This document shows positions 16,902 through 25,440 of a DNA stretch of 64,000 nt, in pieces; the first letter of the stretch is position 1, and the number at the start of each line of letters is the position of its first letter. The notes beneath the pieces were generated by a model. That model was not told where the DNA came from. It did not search any database and was given only the letters and a program-made list of their open reading frames with translations. Made by a program: the position numbers and the translations under genes. Source of the DNA: a virus. The DNA lies in the IMG/VR virus record IMGVR_UViG_3300018080_000167, positions 1-64,000 of that record, one strand, 5' to 3'.

Positions 16902-17089
16902 GACACTCTCCTAAATATATAATCAAATGAAAAATACCAAATTGTTTTAGAAATTTCTATACATAGTCCTACAAAGCCTATCTTTACAACATCATCAAAA
17001 AATAATGATAAAATTGTAGCTGACAACATAAACGATAAGGTCCTATATATAAGAGCTTTTTTAATTAATAATTTAATTTCTTTGCGCAT
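16883..17089 (-). CDS. DUF2061-like membrane protein
   Basis: 68 aa. KALIYRTLSFMLSATILSLFF, then KIGFVGLCIEISKTIWYF (each shortened here): two membrane helices with the KT/A-x-x-YR and E-x-x-K-T-x-x-Y signature of DUF2061 proteins. Function unknown. It overlaps the upstream zinc-ribbon gene by 25 bases and the SLOG gene by 19. Confidence 0.75.
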   Translation of the reverse strand: MRKEIKLLIKKALIYRTLSFMLSATILSLFFDDVVKIGFVGLCIEISKTIWYFSFDYIFRRVSCRKEK

Positions 17090-17529
17090 TTATCACAAAG
17101 GGCTCGTATCCATCCACCGTCCCGGAGCCGTCCTTTCTTTCCACAGATTTCACATATTTCTGCAGATTTTTCTTCTGCCTTATCTATAATATCATACATA
17201 TTATCTGTACTATACGTTACATATATGCTAAGGGTGCCCCATTTTTCTTTGACTTGTATCGCTCTAAATAGCGGGCGTTCATACTTTGGCAGTTTCTTGA
17301 TTTCTTTTTCAAGCTTTATAGATGTCTTTTTGAGCAACTTGAGCCAACCATCCCCGATTTCAAAGCCGAAATACATAAGAGTGTCTCTCGGACCTCTTTT
17401 TTCTAATACATCTCTGTAAAGATTAGGACACATCTTTACTATTTTTTTTCGCATCCTAAGACTTTTCCACACAAGATATTTGTTATATGGCTTTGATAAA
17501 AAATTAATTATCTTTTTTCCTATATTCAT
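17065..17529 (-). CDS. Phage zinc-ribbon protein
   Basis: 154 aa. The C-terminus CEICGKKGRLRDGGWIRALC-DKC has two CxxC pairs; the middle VKEKWGTLSIYVTYSTDN and EICEICG arrangement is one I recall from many phage hypothetical proteins. Start chosen at ATG after GGATTAATA, overlapping the dehydrogenase stop by 26 bases. Function unknown. Confidence 0.7.
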   Translation of the reverse strand: MNIGKKIINFLSKPYNKYLVWKSLRMRKKIVKMCPNLYRDVLEKRGPRDTLMYFGFEIGDGWLKLLKKTSIKLEKEIKKLPKYERPLFRAIQVKEKWGTLSIYVTYSTDNMYDIIDKAEEKSAEICEICGKKGRLRDGGWIRALCDKCAKKLNY

Positions 17530-18427
17530 TATTAATCCAATCTGTGTTTCCACGAAATTTAATATTCATATCCTCGATATTATTTAAAAAATTGGCTGCT
17601 TCGTCCAACCCTTTATTTCTGAAGCAATATGCCAAATTAGCAATGTCTTTTACCAGACAGGAGCCAGAATACCCTAGACAACCATCTGGGCCTGGAACTT
17701 GCGAGTGACTCATGCCTATTCTTTTGTCTTCTCCAACACCCCTTCTGACAATGTTGTAATTAACGTTATGTTGTTTACACAAGGCATAAATCATATTTGA
17801 AAAATTAATTTTTGTTGCAAGAAAACTATTCGATGCCAATTTAATCATTTCTGCTTCTGTCGTATTACAAATAACTGCTATGCAATCGCTTTCTTGTATA
17901 GAGTCAATTACATAGAAGGCTTTTGTGTCTGACTCTTTCCATTCACTAATCAAACTATTGGTGCCAAATACAATTCTATCTGGATTTTTAAGATCAGAAA
18001 GTGGAGTAGCCTCCGTTAAGAACTCAGGCGCGAACATGATATTAAGATTCGCAAAAGTATCATTGAGCGTTTTCGTATAGCCGACAGGGACGGTAGACTT
18101 AATAATAACCGCTTGATCTTTATTTTTTGTGAGTTTAGAAATATTGTATATTGTTTCATATACAAGCGAAACATCACATTGAAAACAATGTCCTTCTGTG
18201 CTATAACCAGTAGGTGGAGTTGGAACGCACACTAAAATAACATCGCAATTTGCTACCTCTTCCAACGGTTTTACTGCCGGTAGTGCCCACGATTCTGGCC
18301 AATTTAAAAAATATTTTTTATTTGTGTCATATACTTTTACGTTGAAGCCCAAATCCATTAGTGCTTTTGCGTGTGTACTACCGACAAAACCTGCCCCCAC
18401 AGTTCCTACGTTCTTTACATTAATCAT
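17504..18427 (-). CDS. UDP-glucose/GDP-mannose dehydrogenase family protein, short form
   Basis: 307 aa versus about 400-450 for the family. NAD-binding VGTVGAGFVGSTHA at the N-terminus, ILVCVPTPP, IIKSTVPVGYT, APEFLTEATPLSDLKNPDRIV and the active-site Cys in GYSGSCLVKDIANL are present. The C-terminal UDP-binding domain is missing: the protein stops soon after the middle helix. It may use a different sugar nucleotide or partner. It links functionally to the glycan cassette. Confidence 0.8.
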   Translation of the reverse strand: MINVKNVGTVGAGFVGSTHAKALMDLGFNVKVYDTNKKYFLNWPESWALPAVKPLEEVANCDVILVCVPTPPTGYSTEGHCFQCDVSLVYETIYNISKLTKNKDQAVIIKSTVPVGYTKTLNDTFANLNIMFAPEFLTEATPLSDLKNPDRIVFGTNSLISEWKESDTKAFYVIDSIQESDCIAVICNTTEAEMIKLASNSFLATKINFSNMIYALCKQHNVNYNIVRRGVGEDKRIGMSHSQVPGPDGCLGYSGSCLVKDIANLAYCFRNKGLDEAANFLNNIEDMNIKFRGNTDWINNEYRKKDN

Positions 18428-19110
18428 TAATATTCCTCCAAATTAAAAAAGTTATTATTCTTTTTCACCAATATTCTCATATCAAAATATAAATTTTTAA
18501 TCTTCTCTTCTTTAAGACGATACAAAAATTTACACCAATTAATTTTATCTGTGTCAAATATGTCTGCTATTTTTAAAAAATCAGAACGATTCATAACAAA
18601 GGCATATACACCGTCTATACCGCTCAAACTCTCTATTTTTTCCAATACGCTGTCCCAAGTAGCGAAGTATTTATTTTCGTCTATTTGCCAGTGTATCGGG
18701 CGAATAACCGTGCCATTTTCTACGTTCCTCATTGTTTGTATAAACTTAGGTGATATTACAATATTCGGATTTAGCCATAATACCTTCTTTACATTAACAT
18801 ACTCCTTTATAATTCTTGCAATATTTTTGTATATATTATTACAATTTAATATATTTACATTGCGGAATACACTTTTATTTTCATCAATAAAATTTAGTTC
18901 TTTATCTGTAATTTTGCCTATTACACATATCTCTATATTTTTTGGGCTTTCGAGCTGCCTGTTAAGAACAAAGTGTATTAAATTATATGCATTTTCTATA
19001 GAATTATTATTTGGAATAACAATTATCATCTTTTCTTTATTTGGAGAGCTGTTCACTTCAGTTCTCTTTGCTCTTTTAATGTCTCTTATTTCTTTTCGCG
19101 TTAAAAACAT
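18427..19110 (-). CDS. Possible glycosyltransferase-like protein
   Basis: 227 aa. MIIVIPNNNSIENAYNLIHFV resembles the first strand and helix of GT2 enzymes and VLWLNPNIVISPKF occupies the place of the DxD region, but with Asn instead of Asp. The order next to the dehydrogenase suggests the same pathway. Weak call; a non-catalytic relative is possible. Confidence 0.4.
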   Translation of the reverse strand: MFLTRKEIRDIKRAKRTEVNSSPNKEKMIIVIPNNNSIENAYNLIHFVLNRQLESPKNIEICVIGKITDKELNFIDENKSVFRNVNILNCNNIYKNIARIIKEYVNVKKVLWLNPNIVISPKFIQTMRNVENGTVIRPIHWQIDENKYFATWDSVLEKIESLSGIDGVYAFVMNRSDFLKIADIFDTDKINWCKFLYRLKEEKIKNLYFDMRILVKKNNNFFNLEEY

Positions 19111-19442
19111 TAGTTTAATCCTATACGGAAATCACCGAAATCTATATCTTTGAATGGATTTTCTTCTCCACCCTGTCCAAACTTAATAGTTACACCGCCC
19201 TCTTCTATTTCTTCGAACGTTAGTTGCTCTGTAAGACGATTAAAAATATCTATTGTCTTTTCGACATGAGAGTTTGCAGCCTCGGCAATCATTTCTTCTG
19301 TAAATATGCCATCAATATCGCTAAACTCTATTTCTTTTTTAAGAAGTCCAAAAATTATATCTGGATTATTTGTTACAGCACTTAAAACACCTATAAAACC
19401 ATAAAAGTGACTGTTTGGCAATTCCAATGTTTTTTTATTCAC
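19110..19442 (-). CDS. Hypothetical 110-aa protein
   Basis: Acidic protein starting MNKKTLELPNSHFYGFIGVL with a Gly/Glu-rich C-terminus (GQGGEENPFKDIDFGDF). The stop abuts the start of the following gene. No family recognised. Confidence 0.6.
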   Translation of the reverse strand: MNKKTLELPNSHFYGFIGVLSAVTNNPDIIFGLLKKEIEFSDIDGIFTEEMIAEAANSHVEKTIDIFNRLTEQLTFEEIEEGGVTIKFGQGGEENPFKDIDFGDFRIGLN

Positions 19443-19450
19443 GTTGCCCC

Positions 19451-19807
19451 CTATTTGTTAAGCCTTGTGTATTTTTCCCACTTTGTTTGATTTTTGCGCC
19501 GCCATTCTTTCATATGCTTTGTACCTTTCCTGCGTTCTTTTAGCACCTCTTCTTTCAAATCTTTATTCTTTTTTACTTTATCTCTTTTTTTTTCAAAATT
19601 ATTTATTTCCTCATCGCTGCCCTCCATTGTGTTCGCTCTTTTGATGTCTTTCCCTGGCCAGCTACCTCTTAATATAAAATTTGTGCTAAATTCTCTAGAC
19701 ATCTTTTCGCCACATTCGCACTTAACTACGCTTGGTGGCCCCTCTTGAATCGGTGCGACAATCTGTTTTTCATTACCGCATTTTTCGCAAAAGAAATCGT
19801 AATGCAT
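19451..19807 (-). CDS. FmdB-like zinc-ribbon protein
   Basis: 118 aa. MHYDFFCEKCGNEKQIV and VKCECGEKMSREFS form the N-terminal zinc ribbon (CxxC then CxC) of FmdB-type small proteins. The rest, after GSWPGKDIKR, is a charged, lysine-rich helix (EVLKERRKGTKHMKEWRRK). Possibly nucleic-acid binding. Confidence 0.7.
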   Translation of the reverse strand: MHYDFFCEKCGNEKQIVAPIQEGPPSVVKCECGEKMSREFSTNFILRGSWPGKDIKRANTMEGSDEEINNFEKKRDKVKKNKDLKEEVLKERRKGTKHMKEWRRKNQTKWEKYTRLNK

Positions 19808-19809
19808 TT

Positions 19810-20637
19810 TTATTTTACTCCAAAAAATTTAGTTTTTCCGCCAAGCCGCCACGCAAGCTTGACTCCATCTAAAGAATACCCATTGTTTTTGAATATTACC
19901 ATTCGTAATCCTGCTTGAATAAGCATTCTAGCACACACAACGCAGGGGGGGGCGTTTATATAAGCAATACCGTCTTCTAAATCGTTCTTCGATGCTTTTG
20001 CTATCATATTCCACTCTGCGTGCATACAAAGTCCTCGTTCAAAGGTAGTGCCAGAAACAACACCTTGTCTTTCGCACACACAATCAAGCCTTGTACCTAT
20101 TGGATGTCCATTTCTACCACTATATTTTATATCTCCATCCTTTACTAAAACGCATCCCATTTGTGCTCTCTTGCATTTTGATAATTGTCCAGCATTATTA
20201 GCTGCATCAATAAAATGCCTTACTTGATAATGATCATAAATTATTTTTTTCATCTTAAAATTTTGAATATTGTGCATATAAAAAAAATGAGCAAAAACAT
20301 CCATAGGAATAATAACAGACATTTGATGCCCTTTTTCAATTTTTCCCGCGCAAGAAATTTCTCTTTTCAACATAGCAGCAAGCTGCATAGAAAACTGTGT
20401 AACATATGTGCTTTGGGTCAAAGATAAAATTACTTGATCATTAAAGACAGTACACGAGAAACATTCAAGAACAGCCTTCATTACATTATTAAGCTGATCT
20501 CCATAAGAAATATTGGCAATATAATCTACCCCAGTAGTTTCTAATGTTTTCTTAAGAATTTTTTTTGTTGTATCACTTTTTATTTGTGAAAAGTCTAATT
20601 TTTTGCACAAATATTTTATAAAGTAATATGGAAACAT
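19810..20637 (-). CDS. dCMP deaminase-like protein with N-terminal extension
   Basis: 275 aa. The C-terminal half has the zinc deaminase site: CMHAEWNMIAKA (HAE) and PPCVVCARMLIQAG (PCxxC), plus CKRAQMGCVLVKDG. This would convert dCMP to dUMP for ThyX. The first roughly 130 residues (up to about HNIQNFKMKKII) have no recognised domain and are not part of ordinary dCMP deaminases (about 150-190 aa). The extra region may be regulatory or a second domain. It starts at the YhaM-like gene stop. Confidence 0.85.
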   Translation of the reverse strand: MFPYYFIKYLCKKLDFSQIKSDTTKKILKKTLETTGVDYIANISYGDQLNNVMKAVLECFSCTVFNDQVILSLTQSTYVTQFSMQLAAMLKREISCAGKIEKGHQMSVIIPMDVFAHFFYMHNIQNFKMKKIIYDHYQVRHFIDAANNAGQLSKCKRAQMGCVLVKDGDIKYSGRNGHPIGTRLDCVCERQGVVSGTTFERGLCMHAEWNMIAKASKNDLEDGIAYINAPPCVVCARMLIQAGLRMVIFKNNGYSLDGVKLAWRLGGKTKFFGVK

Positions 20638-21587
20638 TATTCGCTTCCTAACTTTTTGTAAACAAAACTTTTAAGAAAATAATTTTTTGTATCTGACTTT
20701 TCTCCAGCATTAAGTTTATCAATTTCATCTGTCATAATACTCATTTGTGTATCTGCCATATCTGCAGCGTGAATAATAATTGCTTCTGGAATTGCTGGAG
20801 ACACACATGACCCCCAACCCTTATCAACAGAACCATGATGTGACAGAATACAATGCTTCAAAAGCATAATCTCTTCATCTGTAATTTTAATATCACATTC
20901 TTTACACAAATTGGAAATAATTTCAGAACCCATTGCAATATGGTCCATAAGAGATCCAGCCTTCGTGTATTCAATAGTAAATTTATTAAAAATATAGCTT
21001 TTAATTTTTCCTATGTCATGTAAAAGAGAAGCAGTAACAACCAAGTCTTTGTCTATAATGGTAGAATAATTCTTTGTTAGTCCTATTGCATTATATGTAA
21101 CATTAATTGTGTGCTTTATAAGTCCATTCCTATATGCTTCATGAACCTTCGACGCTGCTGGTGCCTGAAAGATTTCTTTCCCATACTTTTTAAATGCACA
21201 TACCAAAAGTTTTTTATAGTTCTTATTGTTAATATCAGCTATCAAATGATTGACTTCTTCTTTATATGCAGCTATCTCTTCGTCTGGAAGATGTGGCATC
21301 AATTCATCCATTATTTCTTCCGATGGCTCCACCTTTTTATATCCAGAGACATGAAGAGATTTACTGCCATTATAAAGCTTCACCTGACCTTTCACTTCTA
21401 AAACATCATTCTGTTCAATTTTACATTTTGATAATGAGCTGTCCCACAAAAAACACGAACAACTCTGTCCATTCTTACACAAAGTAAATTGTACAAAACT
21501 TTTATTTCTCTTAGTTTTTCTTTCTGATACGCTCTCTATAAAACCAGTAACGGTAGCAACAGAGCCGCCATTGTAAATTGATATCAT
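20637..21587 (-). CDS. YhaM-like 3'-5' exoribonuclease (OB fold plus HD domain)
   Basis: 316 aa, the usual YhaM length (about 314). An N-terminal OB-type nucleic-acid-binding region (VTGFIESVSERKTK ... SLHVSGYKKVEPS) is followed by an HD domain with KHTINVTYNA, SLLHDIGKIKS and LKHCILSHHG supplying metal ligands. YhaM degrades RNA and single-stranded DNA and is typical of Firmicutes. A phage copy may process nucleic acids or shape host mRNA turnover. Confidence 0.8.
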   Translation of the reverse strand: MISIYNGGSVATVTGFIESVSERKTKRNKSFVQFTLCKNGQSCSCFLWDSSLSKCKIEQNDVLEVKGQVKLYNGSKSLHVSGYKKVEPSEEIMDELMPHLPDEEIAAYKEEVNHLIADINNKNYKKLLVCAFKKYGKEIFQAPAASKVHEAYRNGLIKHTINVTYNAIGLTKNYSTIIDKDLVVTASLLHDIGKIKSYIFNKFTIEYTKAGSLMDHIAMGSEIISNLCKECDIKITDEEIMLLKHCILSHHGSVDKGWGSCVSPAIPEAIIIHAADMADTQMSIMTDEIDKLNAGEKSDTKNYFLKSFVYKKLGSE

Positions 21588-22705
21588 AAAACCTCCGACA
21601 AAATACTGCTTTTGTTTTTAATTTCATTAATATTTTTTGTAGAATAAACATCTCTATATTTATTAATGACACGAATTTGAACCAATTTGTTTAAAAGATT
21701 ACGCAACTTTGTGTCTGTCAATAAGTATCCGTTTGCCTCTGCATTTTCAACAATATCACAAAAGGAAGCAGCGCCACCATTGTCTTCGAGGAATTGATAT
21801 ACACCAACTTCAATAGAAGACAACTGCAATGCCCGAATAGGATTGCAATGTACTGTATCTGCAACCATATCTTTGACTACCTGCTTCAACTCTTCATTGT
21901 TCATTATATTTTCGCAATGAAAAAATCTTTTTGTGAACAATAAAATATCAATAACTTCAGATGCTTGTCTATAAAGTGCTTTATTAGGATCAAGAGATTC
22001 CTTCTTCTTCTCGATAAAAAGCTCTCTGCCAAAAGTGCGCTCTTCTTTATTCAAATTATAGGCACAGCGCGTACTAAGGCGTTCGGCTATTTCTATCCAA
22101 TCTTCGCGTGTAAGGCTGCATCCATACTTTTCTTGATCTGTATTAAAAATATCTTCTTCTTTATGCTGTTGCGGTTTGATATTAACAAGAGTAAATCTTT
22201 CCAGCATTGCCATCAGGTGAGGCAAATTCTTTTTTGACAACGGCAGTCCATTTGTTGCGCCAAGCAGAATGCCAGAAAATGGAGTAGGTTCAACCGATTT
22301 GCTTTTTAAGCGCGATATTGTTCCAGACGCGACTTGCTTCATAATGTGTATATGTTGCGTACTACCACAATCAAGTTCGTCCATTACAATAATACCTTCA
22401 TTATTATTTACAAATAATTCAAATAGTCCAACACCAGTAGAAATACCTGAAGGAATCCATTTGCCAATTGTTTTTCCACTATCATTTTTAGCATCAAGCT
22501 CAAGCCCCTTAAAGATTGCCTTTAGCGTACTAGTTTTTCCGCCACCAGCCGTCCCAACTGCAAGACAACCCTTAAAGCCGTCCTTAAAACTTTGCCCTAT
22601 GCGGTTTTCAATACCAATGTTTTTTTCTATTTTGGCACGGATAGCCTTCAAAATACTAAATGCAAAAGTAAAGTTTCCTATTTGTTTAATTTTATTTAAC
22701 ATCAT
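21584..22705 (-). CDS. AAA+ ATPase with C-terminal winged helix
   Basis: 373 aa. Walker A is VGTAGGGKTSTLKA (near residue 50), Walker B IIVMDELDCGS (near 105), sensor 1 LLGATNGLPLS and a C-terminal winged-helix-like part (VYQFLEDNGG ... LLTDTKLRNLLNKLVQ). The N-terminus has helices rather than a recognised domain. Candidate helicase loader, replication initiator or packaging-related ATPase; its place among DNA-metabolism genes favours replication. Confidence 0.7.
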   Translation of the reverse strand: MMLNKIKQIGNFTFAFSILKAIRAKIEKNIGIENRIGQSFKDGFKGCLAVGTAGGGKTSTLKAIFKGLELDAKNDSGKTIGKWIPSGISTGVGLFELFVNNNEGIIVMDELDCGSTQHIHIMKQVASGTISRLKSKSVEPTPFSGILLGATNGLPLSKKNLPHLMAMLERFTLVNIKPQQHKEEDIFNTDQEKYGCSLTREDWIEIAERLSTRCAYNLNKEERTFGRELFIEKKKESLDPNKALYRQASEVIDILLFTKRFFHCENIMNNEELKQVVKDMVADTVHCNPIRALQLSSIEVGVYQFLEDNGGAASFCDIVENAEANGYLLTDTKLRNLLNKLVQIRVINKYRDVYSTKNINEIKNKSSILSEVL

Positions 22706-22871
22706 TACCCCATATTTCTACAACAGTTGGTCTATATCCAAATGCATTGTAGTGTCTTTTTATTTTATAATTGCCCTCCCTTAAACCTTGCCTTATTTCT
22801 TGTAGCCACTGTCCAAAAGCATCATTTCTTTTATAATTGAGTAGTGTTTCTGCCGTTACCATTGTCAGCAT
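22692..22871 (-). CDS. Hypothetical 59-aa protein
   Basis: MLTMVTAETLLNYKRNDAFG with a basic middle (EGNYKIKRHYNAFGYRP). Two ATGs three codons apart are possible; the first is used here. It overlaps the zinc/acidic gene upstream region closely and the ATPase start downstream. Function unknown. Confidence 0.55.
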   Translation of the reverse strand: MLTMVTAETLLNYKRNDAFGQWLQEIRQGLREGNYKIKRHYNAFGYRPTVVEIWGNDVK

Positions 22872-22873
22872 TC

Positions 22874-23332
22874 TCAAAAGTCAAGGTCCTCTATATTAAT
22901 ATCGTCTTCATCGTCGCTGTCTTCATCGCTGCTGTCAAAATCAAATAGTGAATCAACCTCAGCATCATTGTCAAGCTCTAACTCTTTTATTACATCATCA
23001 AAAGTTGTATCGTCAACATCACAGTCACAGCCTTCTTCTTCATCTTCGCTTTCATCTGCCACATCCATTTCGACTTCATCGTCATCGCTCTCTACAACAT
23101 CTGTGTCATTAGGGACAGCGTTTTCTGCCGCTTCTTCGTCATTATTAGTATAAACAGGATGGTTTCCCATATTGTCCATGTCGTGCTCATTAATGACAGC
23201 CTTTTTCTTTCCACGCGACTCTTTACAACCACTTGCCTTATTCTCATTATAAAAATCAATGCAACCTTGGCAAGTTTTCGCCCTTTTTGTCAGTCGCAAG
23301 CCTTTGTACGTCGGATGTTCTTTACAAGACAT
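22874..23332 (-). CDS. Zinc-finger protein with long acidic tail
   Basis: 152 aa. The N-terminal C-x-x-HP-x-YKGLR ... TCQGC ... IDFYN module resembles that of the 100-aa protein at 42703-43005, so the two are paralogs in that domain. From about residue 65 the sequence is almost pure Asp/Glu/Ser (DDDEVEMDVADESEDEEEG), probably disordered, perhaps a DNA mimic or a histone-like partner. Start chosen by AAGGAGAGCATT; a GTG seven codons earlier lacks a site. Confidence 0.7.
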   Translation of the reverse strand: MSCKEHPTYKGLRLTKRAKTCQGCIDFYNENKASGCKESRGKKKAVINEHDMDNMGNHPVYTNNDEEAAENAVPNDTDVVESDDDEVEMDVADESEDEEEGCDCDVDDTTFDDVIKELELDNDAEVDSLFDFDSSDEDSDDEDDINIEDLDF

Positions 23333-23342
23333 AATGCTCTCC

Positions 23343-24023
23343 TTACTGGACACTATAGTCCGATGGATTAATTTTTGTTAATTCTGTATACTTTTTCCAA
23401 AAGGTCTTTTGTGGCATTCCACAGCCTTTAAGTTTTCCTTTCTTATCAATTTCACCATAAACATATGTAGATAAACATTCTCTCGCCAATTGCCTAAATA
23501 ACATTTCATCTATACCTAAATTATCGCATTGTTTTTTTGCCCAAATCCAAGCTTTTAATTCGTGGAAAAGTGTAAAGTGTTCATATTTTAATTTTGTAGT
23601 GGCATCAACCCAAGCATGTCCACACTCATGCAGTGTAAGAACAAATGTTGAATTCTTATCAAGATCACCAGAATAAAAAAGAATTATTTGTGGTCCGCTT
23701 AGTTCATATCCCTCATATTGTGGTAGATAAAGCCCTATCTCATCTTTGTTCATTTCGTCAAGAGACAATGCAACAGGTGGCTTGTCTTCTATACAAAAAT
23801 ATGTCCACTTAATATTTTTAAAAAATTCTAATATAGAAAGCCCCTTAGAGCATTGAAAATTATTAAAATATTTTTTTGTTTTATAAATTATTATTGAAAA
23901 AACTTTATCTAATTTAATTCTTTCTGCAATAGCATATCTTAAGGCTTCATCGCTTGAATCAAAATGTTTGCCAAGCTCTTTCTGTTTCCATTCCTTATAA
24001 AAAATATGCACTTTATATTTCAC
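23343..24023 (-). CDS. Zinc metallopeptidase-like (HExxH) protein
   Basis: 226 aa from GTG. FVLTLHECGHAWVDA contains HECGH, the HExxH zinc motif, and HELKAWIWAKKQ about 20 residues on could provide the third ligand (Glu), as in ImmA/IrrE-like or minigluzincin peptidases. The N-terminal 80 residues are not recognised. If it behaves like ImmA it could cleave a repressor, but no repressor gene is adjacent. First gene after a P1 promoter. Confidence 0.65.
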   Translation of the reverse strand: MKYKVHIFYKEWKQKELGKHFDSSDEALRYAIAERIKLDKVFSIIIYKTKKYFNNFQCSKGLSILEFFKNIKWTYFCIEDKPPVALSLDEMNKDEIGLYLPQYEGYELSGPQIILFYSGDLDKNSTFVLTLHECGHAWVDATTKLKYEHFTLFHELKAWIWAKKQCDNLGIDEMLFRQLARECLSTYVYGEIDKKGKLKGCGMPQKTFWKKYTELTKINPSDYSVQ

Positions 24024-24073
24024 CTATGCGATACTCCATATCGTGTATTTAGATAGAAAATAAATAGCTTTTC

Positions 24074-24109
24074 TATATATAATATCTACTAAATAGAAAA
24101 TTTTTCCAA
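24074..24109 (-). promoter_or_regulatory. P1-family promoter, copy 3
   Basis: TTGGAA (24104-24109), 19 bases, TATTAT within TTTAGTAGATATTATATATAG, reading leftward. It stands between the 72-aa gene and the metallopeptidase gene and could drive the operon running down to about 10.7 kb. Confidence 0.75.
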
Positions 24110-24119
24110 TTATTTTATA

Positions 24120-24338
24120 TTAATTTTCTGTTTCTGCACCAACGCCATCTATTGTTTCGCCTTCAAAGTTTACTTTACAGCGATATCCAGCTCTACATTC
24201 ATCAAAGTTTGGACCATCACATGGGCAAATTCCTTCTTCGAGAAGACAGCCACATTCCTCATATGGATTGTAAAGTCCATCATAATCGTTGTCGATTAAA
24301 AAACTTTCAATAATTTCAATTATCCTTGGATTGACCAT
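24120..24338 (-). CDS. Cys-rich 72-aa phage protein
   Basis: MVNPRIIEIIESFLIDNDYD, then YNPYEECGCLLEEGICPCDG and CRAGYRCKV. Seven Cys; the NPYEECGC ... C-x-x-GY pattern occurs in several phage hypotheticals I recall. Function unknown. It is followed by the terminator-less gap holding P1 copy 3. Confidence 0.65.
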   Translation of the reverse strand: MVNPRIIEIIESFLIDNDYDGLYNPYEECGCLLEEGICPCDGPNFDECRAGYRCKVNFEGETIDGVGAETEN

Positions 24339-24354
24339 CTTGATTTTCCTTAGT

Positions 24355-24388
24355 TATTAAAAAATTAGGGGGGCAAAAGCCCCCCCAA
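24355..24388 (-). terminator. Rho-independent terminator
   Basis: Leftward GGGGGGCTTTTGCCCCCC hairpin followed by TAATTTTTTAAT, 5-40 bases past the DUF932 gene stop. Strong GC stem in AT-rich surroundings. Confidence 0.85.
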
Positions 24389-24392
24389 TAAA

Positions 24393-25370
24393 TTATGCCG
24401 CTACCAATTTACCTTCTGCTGCTGCAAGGCTCATTTTTTCTGCGCGAATAGACATTTTGTCAAGACTGCCGTCAAAAAGCATATTTTCTACTCGTCTTGC
24501 TGTTTTTTGCTCGCTTGTAAGATTTTTCCCTTTAATGCCACGATGATATTGGATGTATTCTATGCTAGCGTTAAATAACCCATATGCTGTCCCACGCACG
24601 CCAGGAACGTCCATTCCGCGCCCATTTTGGATCAGCTTATGAAGAAGCAAACGATTATCTTTAGCGCGACGGATCGTGCCTTCTTGCTTAGAATCAGGCA
24701 AAGGAATAAACTTATCAACAAAAACATTTGCTGTCTTAACATCGATATTTGCACCTGAAAGATATTTCATTTCTTCTTCAAAAAGATCAAAATACTTATT
24801 GGCAGAACCAAAAATTGTGTACGCCTCATCAAGGCGCTGTTTGTAATTAAGTGTATGGCGCAACCTTACGGCGCGATTAGCACGCTGTGCCTTGGCTATT
24901 GTTGCTCTAAGCATATTCTGACACCAAATGCGAGTGGGGGTAAACGCAACGCCTATTCCAGATGACCCATCGTGTGAATTATAAAAAATTGCATATTTTT
25001 CAATTGGGTCGCCATTTACTGGTTCAAATGTTCCGTTTCCATCATTGATAACTGCCTGAAGCCAAACACGCTCTCCATTCCCAAAATATCCAGCATTTTC
25101 AACCTTTAAGTTTCCGTCTTTAACGAGTGGATCAAGAACACCGAGGGCTTCGGCGTTTTGAATGACATGGTAGCGGTTTCCAACAACACCGAGCTGCGTT
25201 CCGTCATCCTTTACATTGACAAACGCATCTTTTACCTGTTCACGATTACCCAGGATTTCAGCATACATAGGAATTTTACTTACTTTGAAATGAATCCCTG
25301 CATTTTCAAGCGCTTCTTGTGCACTACTTACATTTTCTACTTTCCTTCCTACTGTTTCAAAAAGCTCCAT
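24393..25370 (-). CDS. DUF932 phage/plasmid protein
   Basis: 325 aa. KKDDGTQLGVVGNRYHVIQN-type N-terminus, FGNGERVWLQAVI, YAIFYNSHDGSSGIGVAFTP and RIWCQNML are hallmarks of the DUF932/phage-plasmid TIGR03299-like family. Members are widespread in phages and plasmids with unclear function, thought to relate to DNA binding or counter-defence. Own P2 element upstream and terminator downstream, so probably expressed alone and strongly. AAGGAG precedes the ATG. Confidence 0.85.
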   Translation of the reverse strand: MELFETVGRKVENVSSAQEALENAGIHFKVSKIPMYAEILGNREQVKDAFVNVKDDGTQLGVVGNRYHVIQNAEALGVLDPLVKDGNLKVENAGYFGNGERVWLQAVINDGNGTFEPVNGDPIEKYAIFYNSHDGSSGIGVAFTPTRIWCQNMLRATIAKAQRANRAVRLRHTLNYKQRLDEAYTIFGSANKYFDLFEEEMKYLSGANIDVKTANVFVDKFIPLPDSKQEGTIRRAKDNRLLLHKLIQNGRGMDVPGVRGTAYGLFNASIEYIQYHRGIKGKNLTSEQKTARRVENMLFDGSLDKMSIRAEKMSLAAAEGKLVAA

Positions 25371-25396
25371 TTTTTTACTCCTTGTAAATTTGTTAT

Positions 25397-25425
25397 CCTC
25401 TCATACACTGCACATTGGATTGAAA
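25397..25425 (-). promoter_or_regulatory. P2 element, copy 1
   Basis: Leftward TTTCAATCC then ATGTGCAGTGTATGAGAGG, directly upstream of the DUF932 gene. Shares the TTCAATCC plus GTGCAGTAGATGT-like layout with twelve other sites. Confidence 0.65.
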
Positions 25426-25440
25426 TTTTTGATTATTTTT

